Shown here one piece after another: positions 49,283 through 58,750 of a stretch of 64,000 nt of DNA. Origin of the DNA: CAZVKN01 sp964627035. Its GTDB lineage: Bacteria; Electryoneota; AABM5-125-24; Hatepunaeales; Hatepunaeaceae. The notes below the pieces were generated by a model that saw only the letters and a list, made by a program, of their open reading frames with translations, was not told where the DNA came from and ran no database searches. The DNA is taken from positions 62,001-126,000 of the forward strand of contig CAZVKN010000003.1 in NCBI GenBank assembly GCA_964627035.1, written 5' to 3'. Position numbers and translations under genes: made by a program. Each line of letters opens with the position of its first letter. The first letter of the stretch is position 1.

Positions 49283-51274
49283 TTAACTCTTATCCTTAAC
49301 CGGAATCTTAATTTCATCACCCGGTCGCAAGTACCTGTGGTTTCTGATCTTATTTATCCTCTTTAACTCGGCAATGCTGACGTTGTTCCGCAAAGATATA
49401 TCCCACAGAGTATCCCCCTTCTGCATCGTGTAAATTGTATATTTGTTCTCACCGACATTACGACTCGGCATACTCTGTTTTTTGTTATTAGATTTAGATT
49501 CTTCCACCTTCGCGACGGGTGGTACAGGATTATCGGCAATCCTGCGACCTTCAGGCACCCAGATTGTCAGTTTCTGTCCGGGATAGATAAACCGTTTGCG
49601 TGTAAGCCTGTTCCAGCGTTTCAATGAACGCAGTGAGACCCCATACCGTTCCGCAATGACTGAAAGCACATCACCTTTGCGCACACTGTATCTGATCTTC
49701 TTTGTGCCGGGTGGTGCATTGTCATAGGCTAATGAATTTGCTGATCTCGATTTTGTATAAGCCTCTGAAGGAATCGGAACATATATGATCTGACCAATGC
49801 TGATCTTGTGCTTATTGCGGATATTATTCCGTTTGAAACTGCGCAGTGCCCAAATGCTGGTGCCGTACCGTTCAGCGATGATTGAGAGAGTTTCTCCACG
49901 CCTGACCTTATGCGCTATCCACTTGCGCTTCTCTTCAGGTGACAGCTTGCTCAATCGGTCAACAAACTGCTCTTTTGTTCCTTGAGGAATGAACAGGTTT
50001 ACGCTGTCAATCAATGGTGGCGTGCACCATCTGATCATCATCGGGTTCAAGCTCTTCAGGCTGTCAAACGTAACGCCCACAAATCCGGCAGCAACTTCCA
50101 GATCTATGCACTCTGTTACAACGACCGTATCCACATCTGGGTATTTACGATAATCAATCTCATTGAACCCGAATCCGGTAGGATTCTGCGCAATTATCAT
50201 CGCAGCGAGGTAAGTAGGTACATAATTACGAGTTTGGCGAGGAAGCTTCTTGAGTCTCCAAAAATCACTCGTTTTCTTCCTTCGTACCTGCCGTTTTACT
50301 CTCCCTTCTCCGCAATTATACGATGCGATGGCTAAATACCAGTCATTGAAATCGTGATATAATTTCTTCAGATATTTCGTCGCTGCAACGGTAGATTTAA
50401 CCGGATCCCGCCGCTCATCGTACCAATAGTCAATCTTCAGATCAAAAATTCTACCGGTGGAGCTTATGAACTGCCACTGACCTGCTGCATGAGCATACGA
50501 GTATGCTTTCGGGTTGAAACCGGACTCGATCATTGAGAGAAAGACAAGCTCTTTGGGAATTCCTTCAGCCTCGAGTATCGGCTCCATGATTGGTGCATAC
50601 AGACCTGCTCTGTTCAACCAGGCAGTAAAAGTTTTTCGGCCTCTTGTCTGGAAAAACCGGATTGCATTCTCAACCTTGTTGTTTATCACAACCGGAACCG
50701 AAGGCAGTTTCACTACCTTCAGGGCTTCTTCAAGTCCTGTGGAATCAAACTCCGCTTCCGGCAATACAATCTCATCCAGACTGAACAGCAATGAGTCAAC
50801 CTCACGGTTATCGGTCGGAGAATCTTCCCACAAATCTTCAACCACCTCTCCATCGAGAGAATTGGTGCTGTTCAACTGTATCAACAGATCGGTAAACAGA
50901 AGAAGATCCGCATCTGTCAGCTTCTCGTGATTAACTGAGCTGAGAAGAGCTGCAGCGTGTGCTATCGGATCGGTTGATGCCTCTTCCTGTTCTTCCATCT
51001 CACCGACTGCCATATCCAACAGGATTGCAACCGAATCCAATTTCTCAACTACAGTCAGCTCTCTCTTTGTGGAAATAGAATCAGGGGAAATATTTGCCCA
51101 CAACGTGTCAGCCGGAGTGGCACCATTGGAGATGCGCTCCTTCTCAGGCTTGTCAGCCCGAAAAGGAAACATCTCCTGCAGAGTTGCACAGCCACCGAAA
51201 ACTGTGAGAGCACAGAAACAGACCAGCCAGGAAAGCGGTCTGGACGGAGTTATTTCACGGAGAATTTCAGGCAA
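49283..51274 (-). CDS. MltD-like membrane-bound lytic transglycosylase with three LysM domains
   Basis: This 663-residue protein has a lipobox TVFGGC near residue 29, then an Asp/Glu-rich linker to about 195. The SLT domain at about 215-370 has the catalytic Glu in LSMIESGFNP and supporting AAGQWQFIS, YWYDERRDP and SYNCGEGRV motifs. Three LysM modules follow (VRRGETLSIIAERYGTS, VRKGDVLSVIAERYGVS, MQKGDTLWDISLRNNVS) at about 445, 530 and 615. It cleaves peptidoglycan to 1,6-anhydro ends while LysM holds the glycan. Ten bases downstream of the HU gene in the same direction. Confidence 0.93.
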   Translation of the reverse strand: MPEILREITPSRPLSWLVCFCALTVFGGCATLQEMFPFRADKPEKERISNGATPADTLWANISPDSISTKRELTVVEKLDSVAILLDMAVGEMEEQEEASTDPIAHAAALLSSVNHEKLTDADLLLFTDLLIQLNSTNSLDGEVVEDLWEDSPTDNREVDSLLFSLDEIVLPEAEFDSTGLEEALKVVKLPSVPVVINNKVENAIRFFQTRGRKTFTAWLNRAGLYAPIMEPILEAEGIPKELVFLSMIESGFNPKAYSYAHAAGQWQFISSTGRIFDLKIDYWYDERRDPVKSTVAATKYLKKLYHDFNDWYLAIASYNCGEGRVKRQVRRKKTSDFWRLKKLPRQTRNYVPTYLAAMIIAQNPTGFGFNEIDYRKYPDVDTVVVTECIDLEVAAGFVGVTFDSLKSLNPMMIRWCTPPLIDSVNLFIPQGTKEQFVDRLSKLSPEEKRKWIAHKVRRGETLSIIAERYGTSIWALRSFKRNNIRNKHKISIGQIIYVPIPSEAYTKSRSANSLAYDNAPPGTKKIRYSVRKGDVLSVIAERYGVSLRSLKRWNRLTRKRFIYPGQKLTIWVPEGRRIADNPVPPVAKVEESKSNNKKQSMPSRNVGENKYTIYTMQKGDTLWDISLRNNVSIAELKRINKIRNHRYLRPGDEIKIPVKDKS

Positions 51275-51283
51275 ACGACTGTT

Positions 51284-51604
51284 TTAGTCTTTGAGGTCTT
51301 CGAGAGGTTGCTGCAATACACTCTTAATAATCTTGCCCGGACGGAACAGTGTCTTACGACGAGGAGGTATGTAAATTACCTGTTCAGGTTTCTTTGGATT
51401 GCGGGCTTTCGGCTTGGCAGCGGTGTTCTTCACCTCAAACACACCGAAATTGCGGATCTCAATGCGGCATTGACCCTTGTCACCGATCATTAATTCACGC
51501 AAAGCGGCAAATACGGCGTTCACTGCCGGGGCTGCTTCCTTGGGTTCCATTCCCAATCTGCCGGCAACGTTTTCGATTACGTCTCTTTTAATGTATTTAT
51601 TCAT
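51284..51604 (-). CDS. HU/IHF family DNA-binding protein
   Basis: This 106-residue nucleoid protein has two N-terminal helices, then IEIRNFGVFEVKNTAAK near residue 48 (normally l.gFGtF.vr.R.aR). The DNA-inserting arm tip contains ARNPKK near 68, where Pro lies in the intercalating position, and FRPGKIIK near 87 closes the fold. The tail is slightly longer than standard HU. It acts as a homodimer or heterodimer that bends DNA. It lies directly before the lytic transglycosylase gene; its upstream region has a TATAAT-like box but no clear -35. Confidence 0.92.
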   Translation of the reverse strand: MNKYIKRDVIENVAGRLGMEPKEAAPAVNAVFAALRELMIGDKGQCRIEIRNFGVFEVKNTAAKPKARNPKKPEQVIYIPPRRKTLFRPGKIIKSVLQQPLEDLKD

Positions 51605-51785
51605 TCTTTATCCCTTTAGACGATATTATATTTAGTGTGGTAACGGTTTGTTCCCACTCAAATTCAAACTTTGAAGACCGAAATATAAACAATTAGTTTT
51701 TGAAAGTAAAGTGTATAAACATATTAATTCATTGTTTGTGACGATTCAACCACTCATAAAACGCAATAACGCAGAGAATTAAGCC

Positions 51786-53081
51786 ATGTCAGGCATTACA
51801 GTGTGCATATTTGAGGATGACGGCTATAAAAATTTCGGTCCGCTCACCGAAACAAGAGCAGTATGGGATATCCGTTGTGGAGCTTTCACCAATATAGAGC
51901 GGATTCGCAGCCAGATACTACAGTTAGTCCCTGATTGCAACTTCATTTATCATATTCGCGAATATCTTACGCCGCTCTATCAGGAAATATACTCACCACA
52001 ATCCATGAATCCTAATCAGATAGACACTCCGGTAATCGGTATCAACGGTCGCGCAATTCTTACGCTTGATTCAATCAGAGAACTCATCACCAGATTACTC
52101 GCATCTGATAAAGATCTCTCTATCGTGAAGGATGATGATGTGGTTGCTTTCATCACACCCAAATTTAACCGCTTTACATCCATTAACAAACTGATCGAAT
52201 CATATTCTGCAGGCAAATCAGATTCAACTGATATAAATGATCTGCCTTTTGAAGTTGAATTGGTACGTTATCCTTGGGATCTGATCGCTCTATCCGGTAA
52301 TAAAGTTATTTTTGAGGATTTTAATCTCCTGCAAAACAGTCTCCATTCGATAGAAGTTGATTCGTCACAAGATCACCGGATCAGAGTAGATCCGACAGCT
52401 ATAATTGGTAATGGTGTTGTTCTCGATGCTTCAAACGGTCCTATCATCATTGAGGAGAACGCCTTAATTGAACCGGGCGCAATTTTGCAGGGACCTGTTC
52501 ACACTGGAGCCTATTCGATTATCCGACCCGGCGCGCGACTCGAAAATGTTTTCATGGGACCTCACTGCCGTGTCGGTGGTGAAGTCAGCAACACCATATT
52601 TCAAGACTATTCCAACAAGCAGCATTCAGGATATATCGGCAACAGCTATATCGGCAGTTGGGTAAACCTCGGTGCAGCGACCGATACCAGCGACCTGAAG
52701 AACAACTACGGAATGGTTTCGGTAAACCTGAACGGGGAATTGGTTGACAGTGGTAGCAGACATGTCGGATCTATAATCGGCGATTTCGTAAAAACCGCAA
52801 TCCATACACGTCTTAACACCGGGACGGTTGTTGGAACTTGCTGCAATCTGTTCGGGATAGATTTTCCTCCGAAGGCGGTTCCGCCGTTTACATGGGTCAG
52901 TTCTGAAGGAATGCAGGAATACCGCTTTGATAAAGCATTAGAAACCATCAGGATGCAGATGCCTCGCCGAAAACGGATTGACAAAACGGATCTGTCATGT
53001 GAGCTTACACCGGGATTAGAATCAGTCCTGAGACATATAGCTGCTGATTCCTCGATAGATAATGGAGTGAGCCTGATATGA
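51786..53081 (+). CDS. GlmU-like sugar nucleotidyltransferase with left-handed beta-helix
   Basis: The first ~190 residues (VCIFEDDGYKNFGPLTETRAVWDIRCG at the start, split) match the NTP_transf_4-type domain found in Bacteroidetes/Chlorobi GlmU-like proteins, which lacks the usual LxxGxGTRM motif. Residues about 200-400 are left-handed beta-helix hexapeptides (IGNGVVLDASNGPIIIEENALIEPGAILQG in short strands) with HVGSIIGDFVKTAIHTRLNTGT near 320, the acyltransferase signature. It probably makes a UDP- or dTDP-activated or acetylated sugar for envelope polymers. It opens a four-gene overlapping plus-strand operon with the MauE-like gene, ispD and ispF. Confidence 0.85.
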   Translation: MSGITVCIFEDDGYKNFGPLTETRAVWDIRCGAFTNIERIRSQILQLVPDCNFIYHIREYLTPLYQEIYSPQSMNPNQIDTPVIGINGRAILTLDSIRELITRLLASDKDLSIVKDDDVVAFITPKFNRFTSINKLIESYSAGKSDSTDINDLPFEVELVRYPWDLIALSGNKVIFEDFNLLQNSLHSIEVDSSQDHRIRVDPTAIIGNGVVLDASNGPIIIEENALIEPGAILQGPVHTGAYSIIRPGARLENVFMGPHCRVGGEVSNTIFQDYSNKQHSGYIGNSYIGSWVNLGAATDTSDLKNNYGMVSVNLNGELVDSGSRHVGSIIGDFVKTAIHTRLNTGTVVGTCCNLFGIDFPPKAVPPFTWVSSEGMQEYRFDKALETIRMQMPRRKRIDKTDLSCELTPGLESVLRHIAADSSIDNGVSLI

Positions 53082-53974
53082 ATGAAAAAATACTGGATTT
53101 CATCGCAAGAGGAGCGGGTATAGTTCTCGGCATAATTTTCCTCGTGGCTGCTGCATTGAAGGGAACGGATATAATCAGGTTCCAGCGGCAGATTGAGCTG
53201 CTGTTAGAATCTTTTAGCTTGCCACCGATTGATGCTTTGGCTATTTCCGCAACAGTGCTTGCCGTTCTGATTATATTTGCTGAATTTGCAATCGGATCCA
53301 TGTTGATCCTGAACTATAAGCCACGACCGGCTTCTATCGCAGCTCTGTTTCTGTTAATCCCATTTTCAGTGGTCATCATTCGGGTGATTGTGACAAATAC
53401 GGCAACAGACTGCGGTTGTTTCGGCGTATGGTTGGAAAGATCCCCGCTTGCAGCTCTGATTGAAGATGCCTTTATGATCGGCTTATCCATATTATCGCTG
53501 TTTTCACATCGTCCATCGGTGGAAGAATATAAAAGATGGGTACCGGCAATTATTGTTACAGGCTGCCTCTGGACAGCAGTTCTCTATACATTTCCGCCCG
53601 CTTGGGCAGCGATGAAGCCGGGCATGGAATTGAGCTTTGCATCTTATGAACGAAACCCGGATGAACCAAGACTGTATTGGTTTTTTGACCCCAATTGCTA
53701 TGAATGCCAGTCACAAGTGCATCATCTGAATCAAATCGCTGCAGCAGGTTACGAGATCACTGCGCTGACAGCGTCATCCCCGGCTCATATAACAGAATTC
53801 AGGCTCGACTTTGAACCACAGTTCATCATTGCACGAATTGACAGCAGATGGACCAAATGGAGCGGGTTGAGATTGGGAAACCTTCTTGCGATTGAAAAGC
53901 GCAAAATCATTCGTGTTTGGCATCCACAGAGACTTCCGGAAATTTCGGAGTTAGATAAGGAATATGCAGAGTGA
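53078..53974 (+). CDS. MauE/DoxX-like membrane protein fused to a CxxC redox domain
   Basis: This 298-residue protein has four to five transmembrane helices in residues 10-175, with the MauE signature TDCGCFGVW near 112-120 before helix four. A soluble part of about 115 residues follows with RLYWFFDPNCYECQSQVHHL, which looks like a thioredoxin-type C-x2-C site (C207, C210). Such proteins pass reducing or oxidising equivalents across the membrane to periplasmic cysteine pairs. The substrate is not known. It overlaps the GlmU-like gene and ispD by 4 bases on each side, so it is co-translated with them. Confidence 0.8.
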   Translation: MNEKILDFIARGAGIVLGIIFLVAAALKGTDIIRFQRQIELLLESFSLPPIDALAISATVLAVLIIFAEFAIGSMLILNYKPRPASIAALFLLIPFSVVIIRVIVTNTATDCGCFGVWLERSPLAALIEDAFMIGLSILSLFSHRPSVEEYKRWVPAIIVTGCLWTAVLYTFPPAWAAMKPGMELSFASYERNPDEPRLYWFFDPNCYECQSQVHHLNQIAAAGYEITALTASSPAHITEFRLDFEPQFIIARIDSRWTKWSGLRLGNLLAIEKRKIIRVWHPQRLPEISELDKEYAE

Positions 53975-54678
53975 AACTCGGGGCGGTGATAGTCGGAGCG
54001 GGAAAAGGTGAGAGATTGGGTGCTGATGTCCCGAAATGTCTCGTTACAATTGATTCGATTCCGCTGATAGTAATGGCTGCATGGGCATTTGAGCAGGCTG
54101 ATGTTATTGACTCAACTGTGTTGGTAGTTCCGAGTGGATATGAGACCGAGGTTCAGTCAGCAGTGGAATCGGCTCGACTTAAAAAGGTTGTTGCCATCAA
54201 GCCGGGAGGATTAAGGCGGCAAGATTCGGTCAGCAATGGAGTTTCAGCACTTCCCGGACACATTGATTCTATTCTGGTCCATGACGGTGCGAGATCTCTC
54301 GTTACTGTGAAGGTGATCCAGGATGTCGCTGAGGCATTAAACAGTGAGGCTGCTGCAACAGTTGCTCTCCCGATACACAGCACTATACACCGGAGCAAGG
54401 ATGGGCTTGCATCAGAATCGGTGGAAAGGACAAACTTATGGGCAGCACAGACCCCGCAAGGATTCCGGCGTGATCTGCTGATCTCTGCTTTTGATATTGC
54501 AGAACGTGACAATCTGACAGTAACAGATGAGATTACTTTGGTAAGAGAAGTGCATAATGTTCATGCTCGGTTAGTCATCGGTGATCCGTTGAATATCAAA
54601 ATCACCGATCAGCATGATCTGAAGTCATACACTCATTTTCTTCAAACTCGTGCCGGACAAATCAAAGGAGGAGCGTAA
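53971..54678 (+). CDS. ispD: 2-C-methyl-D-erythritol 4-phosphate cytidylyltransferase
   Basis: IspD (235 residues) joins MEP to CTP in the MEP pathway to isoprenoids. The nucleotide motif VIVGAGKGERLGADVPKC has Gly-Lys-Gly-Glu-Arg-Leu in place of the usual SGxGxRmg. IHDGAR-like VHDGARSLV lies near 105, and the closing Lys in NIKITDQHDL near 213. The start is GTG (GTGA overlap with the preceding stop), and the stop overlaps the ispF ATG by one base. It supplies the prenyl synthase encoded at 22609. Confidence 0.93.
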   Translation: MKLGAVIVGAGKGERLGADVPKCLVTIDSIPLIVMAAWAFEQADVIDSTVLVVPSGYETEVQSAVESARLKKVVAIKPGGLRRQDSVSNGVSALPGHIDSILVHDGARSLVTVKVIQDVAEALNSEAAATVALPIHSTIHRSKDGLASESVERTNLWAAQTPQGFRRDLLISAFDIAERDNLTVTDEITLVREVHNVHARLVIGDPLNIKITDQHDLKSYTHFLQTRAGQIKGGA

Positions 54679-55163
54679 TGATTCAGAATCTGCGTATAGG
54701 AGAGGGATACGATATCCATCGTCTTGTTGTCGGACGTCCTTTAATTCTGGGCGGTGTTGAAATATCCTTTTCCAAAGGACTCGATGGGCACAGCGACGCT
54801 GACGTTCTGCTCCATGCAATCTGTGATGCGCTGCTCGGTGGTGCTGCGCTTGGCGATATCGGGGCTCATTTCCCTGACGACAGCGATCTCTACCTGAATG
54901 TTTCCAGTCTGAAGCTGTTATCAACTGTCTGTGATATTGTCGAAGGAAACGGCTACCGTCCCATAAACATTGATTCCACGCTTGTTATGGAGCTACCTTA
55001 TATAGCAGAATATATCTACCCGATGAGAAAAAACATCGCAAAGGCTCTTAAATTAGAGATAGATGCTGTATCAGTAAAAGCGACCACACATGAGAAACTT
55101 GGTGCAATAGGTGCTGGAGATGGAATCGCTGCACGCGCTGTTGCGCTCCTGATGAAGTTCTGA
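54678..55163 (+). CDS. ispF: 2-C-methyl-D-erythritol 2,4-cyclodiphosphate synthase
   Basis: IspF (161 residues) cyclises CDP-ME 2-phosphate in the MEP pathway as a homotrimer. Metal ligands are D12 and H14 (GEGYDIHRL) and the later His in GLDGHSDADVLLHA. GDIGAHFPD near 72 and the C-terminal ATTHEKLGAIGAGDGIAARAVALL segment (split) are typical. It is translated from an ATG overlapping the ispD stop. No terminator is seen before the PP2C gene 80 bases on. Confidence 0.96.
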   Translation: MIQNLRIGEGYDIHRLVVGRPLILGGVEISFSKGLDGHSDADVLLHAICDALLGGAALGDIGAHFPDDSDLYLNVSSLKLLSTVCDIVEGNGYRPINIDSTLVMELPYIAEYIYPMRKNIAKALKLEIDAVSVKATTHEKLGAIGAGDGIAARAVALLMKF

Positions 55164-55243
55164 CAACTTGTACTTAACCCAGTTATTCACTATTATTGAA
55201 TATCCTTGATCCTTTCACAACTCTGTTAAAGAAGGAATTCCCC

Positions 55244-57109
55244 ATGAAATTTTCACTCCGAAATAAACTGCTGTTGTTCTCACTGATAATAGCACTTATC
55301 CCCCTTGCTATTGCCGGCAGGTACATGATTGACATCACCAAGAATGAGCTTAAGAGTAACGTCAACGATGAACTCATCACTGTCGTTGACCAGCTTTCGC
55401 AGACCATAGATGACCGTTATGTCAACATGTGGCGTGCACCGCTGTTGCTGCTGAGGAATGCACTCGAAAATGAGCAGTTGAACATTCAGGAACGGATTTC
55501 GCTTCTTCAATCAACTCCTCAAAGTATCCCTGATATTGTCTGCTTGCAGTTGTCTGTAAAAAGAGAGGGTGTGCCCCCGATAATAATAACCAAAAGCGAG
55601 TTCGCCGATCAGCTCAGGTCAGCCGGGTTGGATCCACAGACCGAAATGGAAGTCAGCCTGACGAAGCTGTCCGACATTTCACCGAACAACGAGTTATCTG
55701 TCGGCAATCTGACTTATCTGAGCAAAATTGATTCCTGGTTCATAACGATTGTAATACCGCTCCGCATTGAGCTTGGAGGACTTCCGACCACACTTTCTGC
55801 TCAGATCAGCCTCAAAGATCTACGCAATCAGATCCACAACCACGCATTTGCAAAAAGCGGTCAGATTTTGCTGGCTCAAGCCGACGGTAAGGCAATTTTT
55901 GAGCCCAATCAAACAGATTTGAGCAATCTGGACATTATTAATAATGCACAGACCGTCCTGAATGCCGGATCGCGTACACTTGGAGCTAATCCCTATACGG
56001 ATCCGGACGGACAGCAGATGCTGGGAGCATATTCATTTCCAGTTAGCTTCGACTGGATTGTTGTAGTGCAAAAAAACGCTGCCGATGCATATCTCGCAGT
56101 CACAGAGATGACACGTGGATTGCTGTTAATGCTGGGTGTCGGTTTCCTGATCGCGACACTGGGAGCAATCGGAGTAGCGTATCTTCTTACGAGTTCTCTT
56201 TTGAAATTAGCTAAAGCTGCAAGAGTGCTCTCAACCGGTGATCTTACCGTTCGAGTCGAGGATACGAAGAAAAGAACCAAAGACGAGATCACCGAACTCG
56301 CCACCACATTTAACAAAATGGTGGGAGATCTGAACAACTATGTAACCGAGCTTGAGGTGACGACCAAAGCCAAAGAGCGCGCTGAAAGTGAACTACGTCT
56401 CGCAAACGACATCCAACAGAGTTTCATCCCCCACACTTTTCCTGAGGATCCCGACCTTGAATATTGGGGGCGATGTGATCCGGCGCGTGAGGTTGGTGGT
56501 GATTTCTTTGACTTTTTTACGATTGATGAGCATCGGATGGGCTTTGTAATGGGTGATGTATCTGGTAAAGGAGTACCTGCAGCACTGTTCATGGCAATGA
56601 GCCGGACATTGATACGGATGATAGGGGTTAGAATATTAGAACCGGACAAGGCATTATATGAGTTTAACGAGCGATTGTGTGAATTTGAGGGTGGATCGAA
56701 CCTGTTTGTAACGATGTTTTATGGTGTATTTGATCGTCGAGACGGCAGATTTGCATATTCTACAGCAGGTCATGAGATGCCGTTCATTAAGAAAGGTGAT
56801 GAATTCACGCAACTACCGCTGCTTAAAAAAACACTCGTAGCTGGGATTCTTGATAACATACCTGTCGAAGCTGCCGAATTTCAGCTCGACAAAGGTGACA
56901 TGATATTCATCTATACTGATGGTCTGACCGAACCGATTAACCGTGCCGGAAAGGATTACACTGAAAAGGAACTCCTTGTGTTCGTTGATAAACACAGTGA
57001 TAAAAATGTTCAGGAACTCGGTGAAATTGCCCTTAAGGAACTGAAAGATTATCAGGAAGACTTACCTCAGTTCGACGACATGACGGTGCTGTCCGTGCAG
57101 AGGATTTAA
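55244..57109 (+). CDS. Membrane sensor with HAMP domain and PP2C-type (RsbU/SpoIIE) phosphatase
   Basis: It has 621 residues from the ATG at 55244 (AAGGAA upstream); the TTG 48 bases earlier is rejected. A first transmembrane helix (9-25) and a second (about 285-310) enclose a Cache-type extracellular sensor. A HAMP domain (about 311-365) and a short coiled coil with LRLANDIQQSFIPH lead to the PP2C domain. That domain has GGDFFDFF near 415, GDVSGKGVPAALFMA near 437 and FDDMTVLSVQ at the end, the Asp residues that bind two metal ions. Such proteins dephosphorylate anti-sigma-factor antagonists. No partner is in the window. Confidence 0.92.
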   Translation: MKFSLRNKLLLFSLIIALIPLAIAGRYMIDITKNELKSNVNDELITVVDQLSQTIDDRYVNMWRAPLLLLRNALENEQLNIQERISLLQSTPQSIPDIVCLQLSVKREGVPPIIITKSEFADQLRSAGLDPQTEMEVSLTKLSDISPNNELSVGNLTYLSKIDSWFITIVIPLRIELGGLPTTLSAQISLKDLRNQIHNHAFAKSGQILLAQADGKAIFEPNQTDLSNLDIINNAQTVLNAGSRTLGANPYTDPDGQQMLGAYSFPVSFDWIVVVQKNAADAYLAVTEMTRGLLLMLGVGFLIATLGAIGVAYLLTSSLLKLAKAARVLSTGDLTVRVEDTKKRTKDEITELATTFNKMVGDLNNYVTELEVTTKAKERAESELRLANDIQQSFIPHTFPEDPDLEYWGRCDPAREVGGDFFDFFTIDEHRMGFVMGDVSGKGVPAALFMAMSRTLIRMIGVRILEPDKALYEFNERLCEFEGGSNLFVTMFYGVFDRRDGRFAYSTAGHEMPFIKKGDEFTQLPLLKKTLVAGILDNIPVEAAEFQLDKGDMIFIYTDGLTEPINRAGKDYTEKELLVFVDKHSDKNVQELGEIALKELKDYQEDLPQFDDMTVLSVQRI

Positions 57110-57350
57110 TACAGTATTCACAACAGATGAAGCAGATTAAGCAGATAAGAGCGCTCCCTCCCCATCTGTTTTATCTGCTTAATCTGCTTCTATGAAAAAA
57201 ATAAAATCGCGCTTTTCGTTTCACGAAACGAAAAGCACACATTTAACAACAAATGGCTCGTCGGTTTCGCACGACGGCTCATTTGTCATTAAATGTGAAA
57301 ACCAAAGCAAATACCAAAGCCGTAAAAGTGTAAAATGGTAAAACTGCAAA
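57110..57350. repeat. Three inverted repeats between convergent genes
   Basis: First, gatgaagcagattaagcagata (57125-57146) is answered by its complement at about 57170-57192. Second, a perfect 12-base palindrome GCTTTTCGTTTC/GAAACGAAAAGC has a 2-base centre (57211-57236). Third, a stem of roughly 25 pairs with small internal mismatches runs from CACATTTAA (57238-57246) to TTAAATGTG (57289-57297). Confidence 0.8.
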
Positions 57351-58223
57351 TTATAAAGACCTCGCTAGGCGGAAACCCAGGTCGTTGTCCCGGTTGGACG
57401 GAGAGTAGTTGAAACGATTCGCCGAACGGCAGTACCTGGCGTCGTTGAGCCAACCACCGCCCCGGTAGACCCGGAAGGAGCCACCTCCAGCAACCCACGG
57501 ACTACCATCGTCGGGAGCGCCTTCATAATTATTATGATACCAATCCTCACACCACTCCCAAACATTACCAATCATATCATACAAACCCCAACCATTCGGT
57601 TGCTTGCTACCTACCTCGTGAGTACGATTATCACTGTTTGAATTATACCAAGCATAATCATCTATATCCTCATAGTCGGGATCATCGCCCCAATAAAAAC
57701 GAGTCGTTGTACCTGCTCGGCAAGCATACTCCCGCTCTGACTCACTTGGCAAACGGAAAGCATCATCCAACTCTTCCTCAAAACCCTGAATATCATCCCA
57801 ACTGACAGTTTCAACTGGACGATTTGCTCCATCAAAATGTGACGGATTATCACCCATTACAGCTTCCCATTGTGCTTGAGTTACCTCATACTTACCCAAC
57901 CAAAAACCTTCCACAAAAGTTACGTCATGAACTGGTCCCTCATCACCATCACGATCATCCTCATCGTCTGGACTACCCATCTCAAACTCCCCAGCCGGAA
58001 TCCAGACCATAGTGATAGTAACGTCATCGGTCAAGTCAAACTCACGTTCGTCCCCTGCCTGTGGTCCCTCTTCTTCAACCGCGAACGTAATCCTATCAAT
58101 ATCTCCAAGCTCAAACGATTCCGATTCACCATCCGTAGTATGGATGATCATCTGTTGTGCGGGTGCGGTCGCAACACCCATTAGTAGGACTAACAGTCCC
58201 AGCAAAATTGTACGAAAATTCAT
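57351..58223 (-). CDS. Exported SUMF1 / formylglycine-generating-enzyme-like protein
   Basis: This 290-residue protein has a signal peptide at 1-22 (ending APAQ). An N-terminal strand motif MIIHTTDGESESFELGDIDR is followed at about 70-290 by the SUMF1 fold: WIPAGEFEMGS near 73, GKYEVTQAQWEAVMGDNPS near 112, VETVSWDD, FRLPSESEREYACRAGT near 157, NGWGLYDMIGNVWEWCEDWY near 210 and CRSANR near 265. Genuine sulphatase-activating enzymes need a specific Cys pair that I do not see. Many exported SUMF1 proteins have binding or other roles. It lies 14 bases after a small T9SS gene. Confidence 0.88.
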   Translation of the reverse strand: MNFRTILLGLLVLLMGVATAPAQQMIIHTTDGESESFELGDIDRITFAVEEEGPQAGDEREFDLTDDVTITMVWIPAGEFEMGSPDDEDDRDGDEGPVHDVTFVEGFWLGKYEVTQAQWEAVMGDNPSHFDGANRPVETVSWDDIQGFEEELDDAFRLPSESEREYACRAGTTTRFYWGDDPDYEDIDDYAWYNSNSDNRTHEVGSKQPNGWGLYDMIGNVWEWCEDWYHNNYEGAPDDGSPWVAGGGSFRVYRGGGWLNDARYCRSANRFNYSPSNRDNDLGFRLARSL

Positions 58224-58237
58224 TGTGATTCCTCCGA

Positions 58238-58699
58238 TTACTTGATTAGTAACATCTTCTTTGTTTCAGCGGATCCGTTGAACGATAGCTGATAGAAATA
58301 CATGCCGGCCGCTACTTGGATGCCTTGTGAGTTCTTACCATCCCATTGGGTTTGGTATGAACCTGCGGTTTGTTGATCAGATACGAGCGTTGTGATCTCT
58401 TTGCCCATTACGTCGTAGATCACAATCTCGACGTGCCCGGGTTTGGCTAACTCGTAACTGATGTTGGTTGAAGGGTTGAACGGATTGGGATGATTGCTCA
58501 ACAGACGAAAGCTGTTGAGGATGTTGCTTGCTTTGTCTAAGTCTTTGACAGCGTTTAATCCATCAAAATCAATGAACTCAATTTCTGTGATGGGAAACGA
58601 TACCGTTTCACCGTCGCTGTTGTGAACTGTCAGCACTGTTTCTGCATTGACAGCAGTACAAGCCAAGACAAGCACAGAGATGATTCGTATGAAATTCAT
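58238..58699 (-). CDS. Small exported protein with T9SS type A sorting domain
   Basis: It has 153 residues from the ATG at 58699, preceded by a perfect AGGAGGAG 4 bases upstream. The longer frame lacks these features. The signal peptide is residues 1-19. TVLTVHNSDGETVSFPITEIEFIDF (split) follows and resembles the N-terminal strand motif of the SUMF1 neighbour. The last 85 residues form a sorting domain (LLSNHPNPFNPSTNI...KKMLLIK). It has almost no cargo besides the tag, so it may be a surface adaptor. It forms a two-gene unit with the SUMF1 gene. Confidence 0.85.
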   Translation of the reverse strand: MNFIRIISVLVLACTAVNAETVLTVHNSDGETVSFPITEIEFIDFDGLNAVKDLDKASNILNSFRLLSNHPNPFNPSTNISYELAKPGHVEIVIYDVMGKEITTLVSDQQTAGSYQTQWDGKNSQGIQVAAGMYFYQLSFNGSAETKKMLLIK

Positions 58700-58750
58700 A
58701 AATCTCCTCCTGTGGTTTGTAGGAACATGGTAATCAAACATACAAAACAT

